DNA from: Terrisporobacter mayombei
Lineage (GTDB): Bacteria; Bacillota; Clostridia; Peptostreptococcales; Peptostreptococcaceae
Length of the DNA stretch: 64,000 nt
Assembly (NCBI RefSeq): GCF_020748465.1
Contig: NZ_JAHZMP010000001.1
Location: 744,001 to 808,000 of the forward strand
Reading direction: 5' to 3'
Shown here: one piece after another, positions 27,773-34,992 of the stretch
How the letters are laid out: each line of letters starts with the position of its first letter
Position numbering within the stretch: the stretch's first letter is position 1
Translations under genes and position numbers: made by a program
Notes under the pieces: model-generated
Told to the model about the DNA's origin: nothing
Databases searched by the model: none
Seen by the model: only the letters and a program-made list of their open reading frames with translations

Positions 27773-27801
27773 ATTATAGTTTATATTTCTATTTTAGACA
27801 A
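27773..27801 (-). promoter_or_regulatory. Sigma-A promoter for yloU-fakA
   Basis: On the minus strand TTGTCT (27796-27801) and a perfect TATAAT (27773-27778) are 17 bases apart. The transcript would start about 85 bases before yloU. Confidence 0.75.
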
Positions 27802-28070
27802 GATATATAATACTATAAGTAATTAATAATTAAAAGTTATTTAAATTTAGCAACTAAAAAGACGTTTATTGTCAATACTATGTATTAAGAAATAGAAGAT
27901 TTAAAGTTTTTATGTTTTAAAACATAGCGATCTACAGCATAATAAAACAATGATAATAAACTTTTATCATTATTTTTTCTTTTAATATTTACATTAGCAA
28001 AATTTATATATATAATTTTATATGATAATGAGAAAATCTTCAATATGTAAAGGACAATTATATATTTTTA
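27802..28070. other. Intergenic region between yloU and rpmB, orphan hairpins only
   Basis: No plausible coding frame. It holds a palindrome TATGTTTTAAAACATA at about 27911-27926 and a stem AATGATAA/TTATCATT (27949-27956 and 27964-27971) followed on the plus strand by ATTTTTTCTTTT, which looks like a terminator although no plus-strand gene precedes it. A small RNA is possible but unproven. Confidence 0.4.
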
Positions 28071-28099
28071 TTGCAAAAATTCAAATTTTATGTTAATAT
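28071..28099 (+). promoter_or_regulatory. Sigma-A promoter for rpmB
   Basis: TTGCAA (28071-28076) and TAATAT (28094-28099) are 17 bases apart, about 50 bases before the rpmB start. Confidence 0.65.
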
Positions 28100-28149
28100 A
28101 AATATGTTTTTAGTCTTAAAATAGTTATCATTTTAAGGAGGTGTATATA

Positions 28150-28338
28150 ATGTCAAGAATATGTTGCGTATGTGGTAAAGGTAAAGTTTCAGGGAACCAA
28201 GTATCACACTCAAATAAACACAGCAAGAGAACATGGGCTGCTAACTTAAGAAACGTTAAAGTTATAGAAAATGGAACTCCAAAAAGAGTAAAAGTTTGTA
28301 CAAGATGCTTACGTTCAAACAAAGTTGATAGAGCTTAA
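28150..28338 (+). CDS. rpmB: 50S ribosomal protein L28
   Basis: L28 is a small protein of the large ribosomal subunit. The 62-residue product starts MSRICCVCGKGKVSGNQVSH and contains RTWAANLRNVKV, typical of L28. A CxxC near the start and CTRC near residue 51 make it the zinc-ribbon form. AAGGAGG lies 8 bases before the ATG at 28150; an in-frame GTG nine bases earlier overlaps that site. It stands opposite to its neighbours yloU and spoVM, as in Bacillus. Confidence 0.97.
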   Translation: MSRICCVCGKGKVSGNQVSHSNKHSKRTWAANLRNVKVIENGTPKRVKVCTRCLRSNKVDRA

Positions 28339-28362
28339 TAATAAATTTATTTTATTAGTAAG

Positions 28363-28398
28363 GAGCCTACAAAAATGTAGGCTCTCATTTTTTTATCT
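28363..28398 (+). terminator. Terminator after rpmB
   Basis: GAGCCTACA (28363-28371) and TGTAGGCTC (28376-28384) form a perfect 9-base stem with a 4-base loop, followed by TCATTTTTTTATC on the plus strand. Confidence 0.9.
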
Positions 28399-28419
28399 AA
28401 AAGTTTATCTAATTTTTTT

Positions 28420-28497
28420 CTACTTTTTATTCGTTCTCATAAATTTTAAAACAATATTAGAAAGCCATTTTGGTAATTTTACAGTTACCATTTTCAT
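28420..28497 (-). CDS. spoVM: Stage V sporulation protein M (SpoVM), 25 residues
   Basis: SpoVM is a tiny amphipathic helix that marks the curved forespore membrane and anchors SpoIVA to build the spore coat basement. The minus-strand frame encodes 25 residues starting MKMVTVKLPKWLSNIVLK and ending RTNKK. It matches the known 26-residue Bacillus protein in its start (MK..T.KLPK.L..IV), including proline 9, and in its basic C-terminus. A run of seven G lies about 7 bases before the ATG. Its place between rpmB and thiN is the same as in Bacillus subtilis, which is strong support. The gene is far too short for ordinary gene finders. It lies on the strand opposite rpmB, just beyond the rpmB terminator. 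Confidence 0.9.
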   Translation of the reverse strand: MKMVTVKLPKWLSNIVLKFMRTNKK

Positions 28498-28702
28498 ACT
28501 TATCCCCCCCAAGTTAGATAATTTTCAATATTTCACATTAGATTTATACCATAACATTTACTAATTTCTATGCAAGTCATTTTTTTTATAGACCTTTAAA
28601 TTAAATCTTACTTTATCATTATTTATGTCTATGTTTATATCCAAAAACTTCAATATAACACCTTCCCATTAAATTATATTAGAGAAGGCTTTCATTTTAG
28701 AA

Positions 28703-28985
28703 TTATAAATTAATTATTACATTATTTTTTCTTTTTATTCCAAATACACAACCTCTAATGATATAATCAGATGTCTCGCATAAATAACAATACTTTCTTG
28801 TCCCATTTTTGTTGAATTATCATAATGTTTGTTTTGATTGTTAGAATTTTATATCTTTAAAGGTAATACTTCGTCGTTTTCCTCATAAGTTATATTTCCA
28901 ATATCAACTGAATTTCTATTTGTATGAGCCACATCAGCCTTTTAAGAAGCTTTAATAATATATGCAACTAAATCATTTAGCCTTG
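28703..28985 (-). pseudogene. Possible decayed coding sequence between spoVM and thiN
   Basis: On the minus strand two stretches look like former protein. One reads LNDLVAYIIKAS, stop, then KADVAHTNRNSVDIGNITY and EENDEVLPLKI (about 28849-28985). The other, in a shifted frame, reads GTRKYCYLCETSDYIIRGC then VFGIKRKNNVIINL (about 28703-28806). Both have balanced, non-repetitive composition, unlike the flanking AT-rich spacer, and neither has a start or ribosome binding site. I do not recognise the family. It could equally be chance open sequence. Confidence 0.3.
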
Positions 28986-29008
28986 TCCGTTACATCATAT
29001 TATTTTTT

Positions 29009-29067
29009 ACTTAGTATAAAGTGAACTCCTCTTATTCAAATTAAGAGGAGTTCACTTTATACTAAGT
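29009..29067. repeat. Perfect 26-base inverted repeat containing the end of thiN
   Basis: The arm at 29009-29034 begins ACTTAGTATAAAGTG and ends CTCCTCTTA; its exact reverse complement occupies 29042-29067, with the 7-base loop TTCAAAT. The right arm includes the last 11 bases of thiN with its stop codon. After the stem the minus strand runs into A, not T, so it is not a typical intrinsic terminator on either strand. Confidence 0.85.
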
Positions 29068-29707
29068 TATAATTTCTTATAATCAATGCATATCCATCTT
29101 CAATTTTTATACTACATTCATCTTCTAACATAACATTAGATATGCCTAAAGATGATAAGTATCCCATTTTAGCATTGTTCAAAGGATACTCTAATTTTTT
29201 AAGTGTTATATTATTTACATCTGCCATTATTGGTACAACTGATACGGTATCTCCCTTTTTACCATGTAAAATAACTTCTTCGTTTCTTATAATAGTAATT
29301 TCTTCTTCGCTCGTGATTATCCTAGGTGTTATATTCATTTCTCGAACATAGTGCATTAAACCTATATTTGCAAGAGTATGATCTATTCGTCCCCCTAAAG
29401 AACCATAAAAATCTATTTCTTTTGCTTTTAGTTCTTTTGCTAAATAAATACAAATCTCTGAATCTGTTTCATCCTTATGAGATGGATAAGTTTTAAAAAA
29501 TACGTTTTTATTTTTATAATAATCCACAAAATCATTATTAATAGAGTCTAAGTCTCCTATTATATAATTAGGTATTATACTCATTTTATATAAATGATTA
29601 CATCCACCATCGGCTCCTATTATAAAATCATATTTTTCCCTAAGTATTATTTCTTTTGTCCTATCATAATTTTTTATTTCGCCATTTAATATAATACAAA
29701 TTTTCAT
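29057..29707 (-). CDS. thiN: Thiamine pyrophosphokinase
   Basis: ThiN transfers diphosphate from ATP to thiamine, giving thiamine diphosphate, the cofactor of Dxs among others. The 216-residue protein has IIGADGGCNHLYKM near residue 30, YIIGDLDSI near 48, KDETDSEICIYLAKEL near 78 and GSLGGRIDHTLANI near 101, all diagnostic. It follows rpe by 9 bases in the prkC-rsgA-rpe-thiN cluster. The last codons lie in one arm of a long perfect inverted repeat. Confidence 0.95.
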   Translation of the reverse strand: MKICIILNGEIKNYDRTKEIILREKYDFIIGADGGCNHLYKMSIIPNYIIGDLDSINNDFVDYYKNKNVFFKTYPSHKDETDSEICIYLAKELKAKEIDFYGSLGGRIDHTLANIGLMHYVREMNITPRIITSEEEITIIRNEEVILHGKKGDTVSVVPIMADVNNITLKKLEYPLNNAKMGYLSSLGISNVMLEDECSIKIEDGYALIIRNYNLV

Positions 29708-29716
29708 TAATATCTC

Positions 29717-30373
29717 CTAAAGACTTGCATTCTTTCTCATTAATTTTACAGTTTCTTCTATATTTTCACTATTAAATATAGCTGAGCCTGCTACTATTAC
29801 ATTTGCTCCAGCTCCTACTACTTGATTTATATTACTTGGTTTTATTCCACCATCTACTTGTATATCAACATTAAGATTTTTCTCATCTATTAACTTCTTT
29901 AATTCTTTTATTTTTTCTATCATACTTTCAATAAATGATTGTCCTCCAAAACCAGGGTTCACAGTCATTATAAGTATCATATCCACATCTTGAAGTACAT
30001 GTTTTATAGTTTCTATCGGTGTGGCAGGATTTAAAGCTACACCTGCTTTTACATTGTGTGACTTAATATTTTGTATAGTTCTATGTAAATGTCTACAAGC
30101 TTCCACATGAACTACAATTAAATCACTTCCTGCATCAACAAAATCTTTAATATAATTATCTGGATTTTCAATCATAAGATGTGTATCAAATACCATATTA
30201 ACGTCTTTTCTTAATGATTTAACTATTCCAGGACCCAGTGTTATATTAGGAACAAAATGTCCATCCATAACATCTATATGTAAATATTCACATCCTGCTT
30301 TTTCTACCTTTTTAACATCTTCTAAAAGTTTTGCAAAATCTGCTGATAATATTGATGGTGCTAATTTTATCAT
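29717..30373 (-). CDS. rpe: Ribulose-phosphate 3-epimerase
   Basis: Rpe interconverts ribulose 5-phosphate and xylulose 5-phosphate in the pentose phosphate pathway. The 218-residue TIM-barrel protein shows LAPSILSADFAKL at the start, HIDVMDGHFVPNITLGP near residue 32, MTVNPGFGGQSF near 136 and VDGGIKPSN near 173. It lies two bases after rsgA. Confidence 0.97.
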   Translation of the reverse strand: MIKLAPSILSADFAKLLEDVKKVEKAGCEYLHIDVMDGHFVPNITLGPGIVKSLRKDVNMVFDTHLMIENPDNYIKDFVDAGSDLIVVHVEACRHLHRTIQNIKSHNVKAGVALNPATPIETIKHVLQDVDMILIMTVNPGFGGQSFIESMIEKIKELKKLIDEKNLNVDIQVDGGIKPSNINQVVGAGANVIVAGSAIFNSENIEETVKLMRKNASL

Positions 30374-30375
30374 TT

Positions 30376-31257
30376 TTAATATCTCCTTTTCACTTGTCTT
30401 ATCTCATTGAGTAGTTGTATGTAACTTTCATACCTTACTTTAGAAATTTCCCCTGCTTCAACAGCTGCTTTAACTCCACAACCTGGCTCATTTTCATGTA
30501 TGCATTTATTTCCAAACCTGCAGCTACCAACTTCATCAAACTCTATAAAATATTCTTTTAATTCGCTTTCTTCTATATCATCCAGTGTTAATGAAGAAAA
30601 GCCTGGTGTATCTGCAACTATACCTCCACATTGTAGTTTTAAAAGTTCAGCATGTCTTGTAGTATGTTTTCCTCTTTTGATTTTATCACTAACTTCACCA
30701 GTTTGTAACTTAAAATTTTGATCTATTTCATTCAATAAACTGGATTTTCCAACTCCTGATGGTCCAGCAAACACTACTACGCTATTATTTAGCTCTTCTT
30801 TTACTTTATCTATATTCTCTTTAGACTTACTGCTAACTGGAATTACTTTATATCCACTTAATTCATATATTTCTTTTATTTTATTTGTTGTATTGTCCTC
30901 ATCTAAATCAACTTTTGTAAGAATAATTACAATTTCTAAGTTTTCTTTTTCAGCAAGAACTATAAATCTATCTAATAAAGATAAATGAGGTGTAGGGTTC
31001 TTTACAGCAAAAACTATTAAGGCTTTTTCCACATTAGCAATTGGAGGTCTTATAAGCTCACTATCTCTTTTATCAATAGTTTCTACAACACCAATCTTTT
31101 TCTCCTCATCCACTATGCTAATTTTCACTCTATCACCTACTAGAGGAGTTTGCTTATTTTTTCTAAATATTCCTCTAGCTCTACATTCATACAGTCCCTT
31201 TTCTGTATCTACATAGTAGAATCCCCCTATTCCTTTCATTATCCTTCCATCTAACAT
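30376..31257 (-). CDS. rsgA: Ribosome small subunit-dependent GTPase RsgA
   Basis: RsgA (YloQ/CpgA) is a GTPase that checks late 30S ribosome assembly. The 293 residues contain an N-terminal OB fold, a circularly permuted GTPase domain in the order G4 (ILTKVDLD), G1 (GPSGVGKSSLLN, near 170) and G3 (DTPGFSS), and a C-terminal zinc-binding region (CRFGNKCIHENEPGC). It follows prkC and begins the rsgA-rpe-thiN run. A gap of about 160 bases with a terminator separates it from prkC. Confidence 0.96.
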   Translation of the reverse strand: MLDGRIMKGIGGFYYVDTEKGLYECRARGIFRKNKQTPLVGDRVKISIVDEEKKIGVVETIDKRDSELIRPPIANVEKALIVFAVKNPTPHLSLLDRFIVLAEKENLEIVIILTKVDLDEDNTTNKIKEIYELSGYKVIPVSSKSKENIDKVKEELNNSVVVFAGPSGVGKSSLLNEIDQNFKLQTGEVSDKIKRGKHTTRHAELLKLQCGGIVADTPGFSSLTLDDIEESELKEYFIEFDEVGSCRFGNKCIHENEPGCGVKAAVEAGEISKVRYESYIQLLNEIRQVKRRY

Positions 31258-31365
31258 TAATTACCTCCTTATTTTTTAACACTTTATTATATATTACCAC
31301 AATATTTTTATTATTTTAAATTTAATTCTTATATATTGTTTTTTATATCTTAATTTTTTCAAAAA

Positions 31366-31402
31366 ATAAATATAAGTAAGCATGATGCTTACTTATATTT
31401 TG
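31366..31402 (-). terminator. Terminator after prkC
   Basis: AAATATAAGTAAGCAT (31368-31383) and its exact reverse complement (31385-31400) form a long palindrome followed on the minus strand by ATTTTTTG. It lies about 20 bases after the prkC stop. Confidence 0.82.
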
Positions 31403-31418
31403 TATATATGATTTATTT

Positions 31419-33173
31419 TTATTCTTCTGCTTCATTTTTGTTGTTTACATTGCTAGTTTCTTGCTCTCCAGAGCTATTATTTCCACCTTGTGATGGTTTT
31501 TCTTCTGTCGGTTTTTCTTCTGATGGTTTTTCTTCTGATGGTTTTTCTTCTGATGGTTTTTCTTCTGATGGTTTTTCTTCTGATGGTTTTTCTTCTGATG
31601 GTTTTTCTTCTGATGGTTTTTCTTCTGATGGTTTTTCTTCTGTCGGTTTTTCTCCTTTACTTACAACAATATTAACAACATCACCTTTTTTAACACTTCC
31701 AACACCTGCAACTGGATTTTGATTAATTACAGTACCTTCTTTATAAATTTCACTATAACCATAACTTACGCTACCCAATTCTAGACCCTTATCTTTAAGA
31801 ATTGTCTTAGCATCTTTTAATGAGAATCCTATTAAATTTGGCACTGATAATTCTTCTGGCCCTAAACTAATTACTATAGTAACAGTATCTCCTTTTTCAA
31901 GTTCAGTTCCTTCTGGTGGAGTTTGAGATATAACATGGTTTTTTTCAATATCCGAATCATGTTTTTCAGTTATAGTTAATTTTAATCCTAAATCATTAAT
32001 AACTTTATTTGCATTTTCCAAGCTCATATTAAGTAAATTAGGAGCTTTTATTACATCAACCTGTTCATTTTTATTTAAAAGCCCAAATCCATTAGTTACT
32101 ACTCCCGCTACTCCAAGCATAGCTAATACAAGCAATCCAATCAGAACACCTTTTAATCCTCTTCTTTTTTTCTTTTTGGACCTTCTCTCATAGTTATTAA
32201 CGTCTTCTCCTTCGGGTTGAATAGAACCATCATCTTTAGCATCTCTATTTTGTTCTTTACCTAATGTTTTAAATTTAGACTCATCTACAACTTCAACTGG
32301 TGGTATTCTTCTTGTAGCAAAATCATCATATTGTTTAATAAAATCTAAATCTATATTTTGCTCAATATATTCAATATCTTCAATAACTTCTTCACTACTT
32401 TGATATCTGTCTTCTGGAGATTTTTCTGTTAATTTTTTTATTAATGTTCTGATACTTTGAGGTATTTGAGTTTTTTCCTCTAACGTAAAGTCTATTTCTT
32501 CATTTATATGTTGAAGAGCAATAGAAATAGGACTATCACCTTTAAAAGGTACTTTACCTAATAACATTTCATATAAAACAATTCCTAAAGAATATAAATC
32601 TGCATTATTTTTTACCGATTTACCTTTAGCTTGCTCTGGTGAAAAATAGTGAACAGATCCTATAATACTTCCTATATTAGTCATAGTAGAATTTGTAGCT
32701 GCTTTAGCTATTCCAAAATCTGCAACTTTTACATTTCTACCTTCACTTGATATTAATATATTATGAGGCTTTATATCTCTGTGTATAACTCCTTTTTTAT
32801 GGGCAGCCCCAAGAGCTTTTGCTATTTGCTTAGTTATATCAAGAGCAGTATATTCATCTAAAGTTCCTTCAGATTTAATAATTTCCTTTAGATTTTGACC
32901 ATCTACATATTCCATAACTATATAATTTACTTTTCCGTCACAACCTACATCATATACATTTACTATATTATGGTGAGATATATTAGCCACAGCTTCTGCT
33001 TCTCTTTTGAACTTTGCTAAAAACTCCTCGTCATCAACAAATTCCGGTCTCAAAACTTTTACAGCTACTACTCTATTTAGAAGTCTATCCTTTGCTTCAT
33101 AAACAAAGGCCATCCCTCCATCTCCAATTTTCCTTATGATCTCGTATCTATTACCTAAAATTGTTTCTCCCAC
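31419..33173 (-). CDS. prkC: Serine/threonine protein kinase PrkC with PASTA domains
   Basis: PrkC is a membrane-spanning kinase whose external PASTA domains sense muropeptides or lipid II; it affects growth, cell wall and spore germination. The 584 residues contain the kinase domain (glycine loop IGDGGMAFVYEA at 17-28, catalytic lysine in VAVKVL, HRDIKPHN near 131, DFGIAKA near 152), a membrane helix near 340-360 preceded by KKKKRRG, and two PASTA domains. Most homologs have three or more PASTA units. After them comes a run of ten 5-residue units (EKPSE, with EKPTE at both ends), then a Ser/Asn/Glu-rich tail. prpC, its phosphatase, lies 12 bases upstream. Confidence 0.96.
   Translation of the reverse strand: MGETILGNRYEIIRKIGDGGMAFVYEAKDRLLNRVVAVKVLRPEFVDDEEFLAKFKREAEAVANISHHNIVNVYDVGCDGKVNYIVMEYVDGQNLKEIIKSEGTLDEYTALDITKQIAKALGAAHKKGVIHRDIKPHNILISSEGRNVKVADFGIAKAATNSTMTNIGSIIGSVHYFSPEQAKGKSVKNNADLYSLGIVLYEMLLGKVPFKGDSPISIALQHINEEIDFTLEEKTQIPQSIRTLIKKLTEKSPEDRYQSSEEVIEDIEYIEQNIDLDFIKQYDDFATRRIPPVEVVDESKFKTLGKEQNRDAKDDGSIQPEGEDVNNYERRSKKKKRRGLKGVLIGLLVLAMLGVAGVVTNGFGLLNKNEQVDVIKAPNLLNMSLENANKVINDLGLKLTITEKHDSDIEKNHVISQTPPEGTELEKGDTVTIVISLGPEELSVPNLIGFSLKDAKTILKDKGLELGSVSYGYSEIYKEGTVINQNPVAGVGSVKKGDVVNIVVSKGEKPTEEKPSEEKPSEEKPSEEKPSEEKPSEEKPSEEKPSEEKPSEEKPTEEKPSQGGNNSSGEQETSNVNNKNEAEE
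31501..31650. repeat. Ten 15-base tandem repeats in prkC
   Basis: The unit TCTTCTGATGGTTTT (minus: EKPSE) occurs eight times without change, flanked on each side by one copy with GTCGG in place of GATGG (EKPTE). The perfect identity of the middle copies suggests recent expansion by slippage or unequal exchange. Confidence 0.95.
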
Positions 33174-33185
33174 AATATCACCATC

Positions 33186-33935
33186 CTAATCAATCTTACT
33201 TAAGATAACAGATATATTGTCCTTGCCAGAATTATTATTAGCCTCATTTATTAAATCTTGGCAAATTTCTTTTATATCATTATCTTGTTTAATAATATTT
33301 TTTATAGATTCATCTTCTACACAACCAGTAAGTCCATCTGTTGCTAAAAGTAATATATCATCTTTTTCTACTTTTTCTCTAAATATGTCTACTATAATTA
33401 TTTCTTCTGCTCCCATTGCTCGTGTAATTTGATTTCTACGAGGATGGAATCTAGCTTCTTCTTCCGTTATTAAATTAGCATTTACCAATTCTTCTACAAC
33501 AGAGTGATCTTTAGTTATTTTTCTAAAATTGTCACCTTTAAATAAATAACCTCTGCTATCACCCACATTGGCTATAATCAAATCATTTTTGTAAATAACA
33601 GCTACGACTAAAGTAGTACCCATACCTTCACAAGAATTATCTTCTAAAGCTTTGGTATAAATTTTCTTATTAGCATAATTATATCCTTGTTTAATTATAT
33701 CATCTAAATAATCCATTTTTATGCCACCACTTTGGGAAATATTCTCTTTTAAAAAATCTATAATACTTTCTACCGCTATCTTACTTGCCACCTCTCCTTT
33801 TTTATGGCCACCCATACCGTCAGCTAAAGCAAATACTCCTATACAATCATCATCTGTTTGTATAATCTCCCCCATACAGTAGTCTTCATTATTTTTTCGA
33901 ACTTTTCCCATATGAGAGTCACAATTATAAATCAT
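33186..33935 (-). CDS. prpC: PP2C-type protein phosphatase (Stp/PrpC)
   Basis: This metal-dependent Ser/Thr phosphatase reverses PrkC phosphorylation. The 249-residue protein has the PP2C motifs in order: SHMGKVRKNNEDYC near residue 7, ALADGMGGHKKGEVAS near 36, IANVGDSRGYLF near 120, LLATDGLTGCV near 192 and GKDNISVIL near 235. It lies between rlmN and prkC; the prpC-prkC pair is standard in Firmicutes. Confidence 0.96.
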   Translation of the reverse strand: MIYNCDSHMGKVRKNNEDYCMGEIIQTDDDCIGVFALADGMGGHKKGEVASKIAVESIIDFLKENISQSGGIKMDYLDDIIKQGYNYANKKIYTKALEDNSCEGMGTTLVVAVIYKNDLIIANVGDSRGYLFKGDNFRKITKDHSVVEELVNANLITEEEARFHPRRNQITRAMGAEEIIIVDIFREKVEKDDILLLATDGLTGCVEDESIKNIIKQDNDIKEICQDLINEANNNSGKDNISVILSKID

Positions 33936-33953
33936 AGTAATTACCCTCCTTAT

Positions 33954-34985
33954 TTACTTGTGTTTACGTCTAAGCTGACCACAAGCTCCTCCTATATCAG
34001 ATCCCATAGATATTCTAACTGTTGCTGGAATATTATTTTTTTCTAGGATATCTCTAAACTTATAAATATAAGTTTTATCAGGTCTTTCAAAATCTCTTTC
34101 TTCTACTTTGTTAATAGGAATTAAGTTGACATGACATAACATTCCTTTTAAAAGTTTTGCAATTGCATCGGCTTCTTTTTTAGAATCATTTACACCTTTA
34201 ATCAATGAATACTCAAAGGTTACTCTTCTATTCGTTTTTTCAATATAGTACTTACATGCTTTTATTATATCATCTATCTTATATGCATTGGCAACTGGCA
34301 TTATTTTTTTTCTTTCTTCATCAAAAGGAGAATGTAGGGAAAGAGCCAAATTAATAGGTAATTGTAAATCTGCAAATTCGTACATTTTAGGTACAACACC
34401 ACAAGTAGATAAAGTTATATGTCTATATCCTATATTTAATCCATTTTCTTCATTTACTAATTTTAAAAACTTTTTAGTATTTTCAAAATTATCTAGAGGT
34501 TCTCCGCTTCCCATTAAAACTATATTAGATACTCTTTTATTGGTATCTTCTTCAACTTTCATAATTTGATCTAAAATTTCCCAAGGCTCTAAGTTTCTAA
34601 TTAAACCGTCTAATGTGGATGCACAAAATTTACATCCCATTCTACACCCTATTTGATTTGATATGCACACAGTTATTCTATCACCATAATCCATCATAAC
34701 TGTTTCAACCACATTTCCATCATTTAATTCAAATAAATATTTTTTGCACTTATCTATTTTTGATTTTAATGATAATTCTTGTTTTATATTTCCTATATAA
34801 GATACTTCTTCTAATTTTTCTCTTAAACTTTTCGGTATATTATTCATATCGTCAAAAGTTTTAGCACCTTTATATATCCAAGAAAATATTTGGCTGCCTC
34901 TAAATGTTTTTTCACCTATACTTTTTAAAAATTCTTTTAACTCATCTTCTGTCATATTTTTTAAAGCCACTTTATTTTCTTTCAT
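33954..34985 (-). CDS. rlmN: 23S rRNA/tRNA adenine-C2 methyltransferase RlmN
   Basis: RlmN is a radical SAM enzyme that methylates A2503 of 23S rRNA and A37 of some tRNAs at C2. The 343-residue protein has the cluster motif CRMGCKFCAS (CxxxCxxC) near residue 110, MGSGEPLDNF near 153, and the C-terminal SDIGGACGQL with the cysteine that carries the methyl intermediate. KGVNDSKKEA is also typical. The start is 7 bases after the end of rsmB. Confidence 0.97.
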   Translation of the reverse strand: MKENKVALKNMTEDELKEFLKSIGEKTFRGSQIFSWIYKGAKTFDDMNNIPKSLREKLEEVSYIGNIKQELSLKSKIDKCKKYLFELNDGNVVETVMMDYGDRITVCISNQIGCRMGCKFCASTLDGLIRNLEPWEILDQIMKVEEDTNKRVSNIVLMGSGEPLDNFENTKKFLKLVNEENGLNIGYRHITLSTCGVVPKMYEFADLQLPINLALSLHSPFDEERKKIMPVANAYKIDDIIKACKYYIEKTNRRVTFEYSLIKGVNDSKKEADAIAKLLKGMLCHVNLIPINKVEERDFERPDKTYIYKFRDILEKNNIPATVRISMGSDIGGACGQLRRKHK

Positions 34986-34992
34986 TTCATCA

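Noticed and set aside
28325-28564. Plus-strand frame of 79 residues after rpmB
   Set aside because: It runs through the rpmB terminator and antisense to spoVM, and has low-complexity hydrophobic sequence with no ribosome binding site.
29057-29707. A TPP riboswitch linked to thiN
   Set aside because: thiN sits 9 bases after rpe inside an operon; no leader is present and no THI-box motif was recognised nearby.
31501-31650. Regular short repeats suggesting a CRISPR array
   Set aside because: The 15-base units are directly adjacent with no spacers and lie in frame within prkC.
31408-31722. Plus-strand open frame of about 100 residues made of GFSSD-type repeats opposite the end of prkC
   Set aside because: It is the mirror of the EKPSE tandem repeat in prkC, has no ribosome binding site and no independent features.
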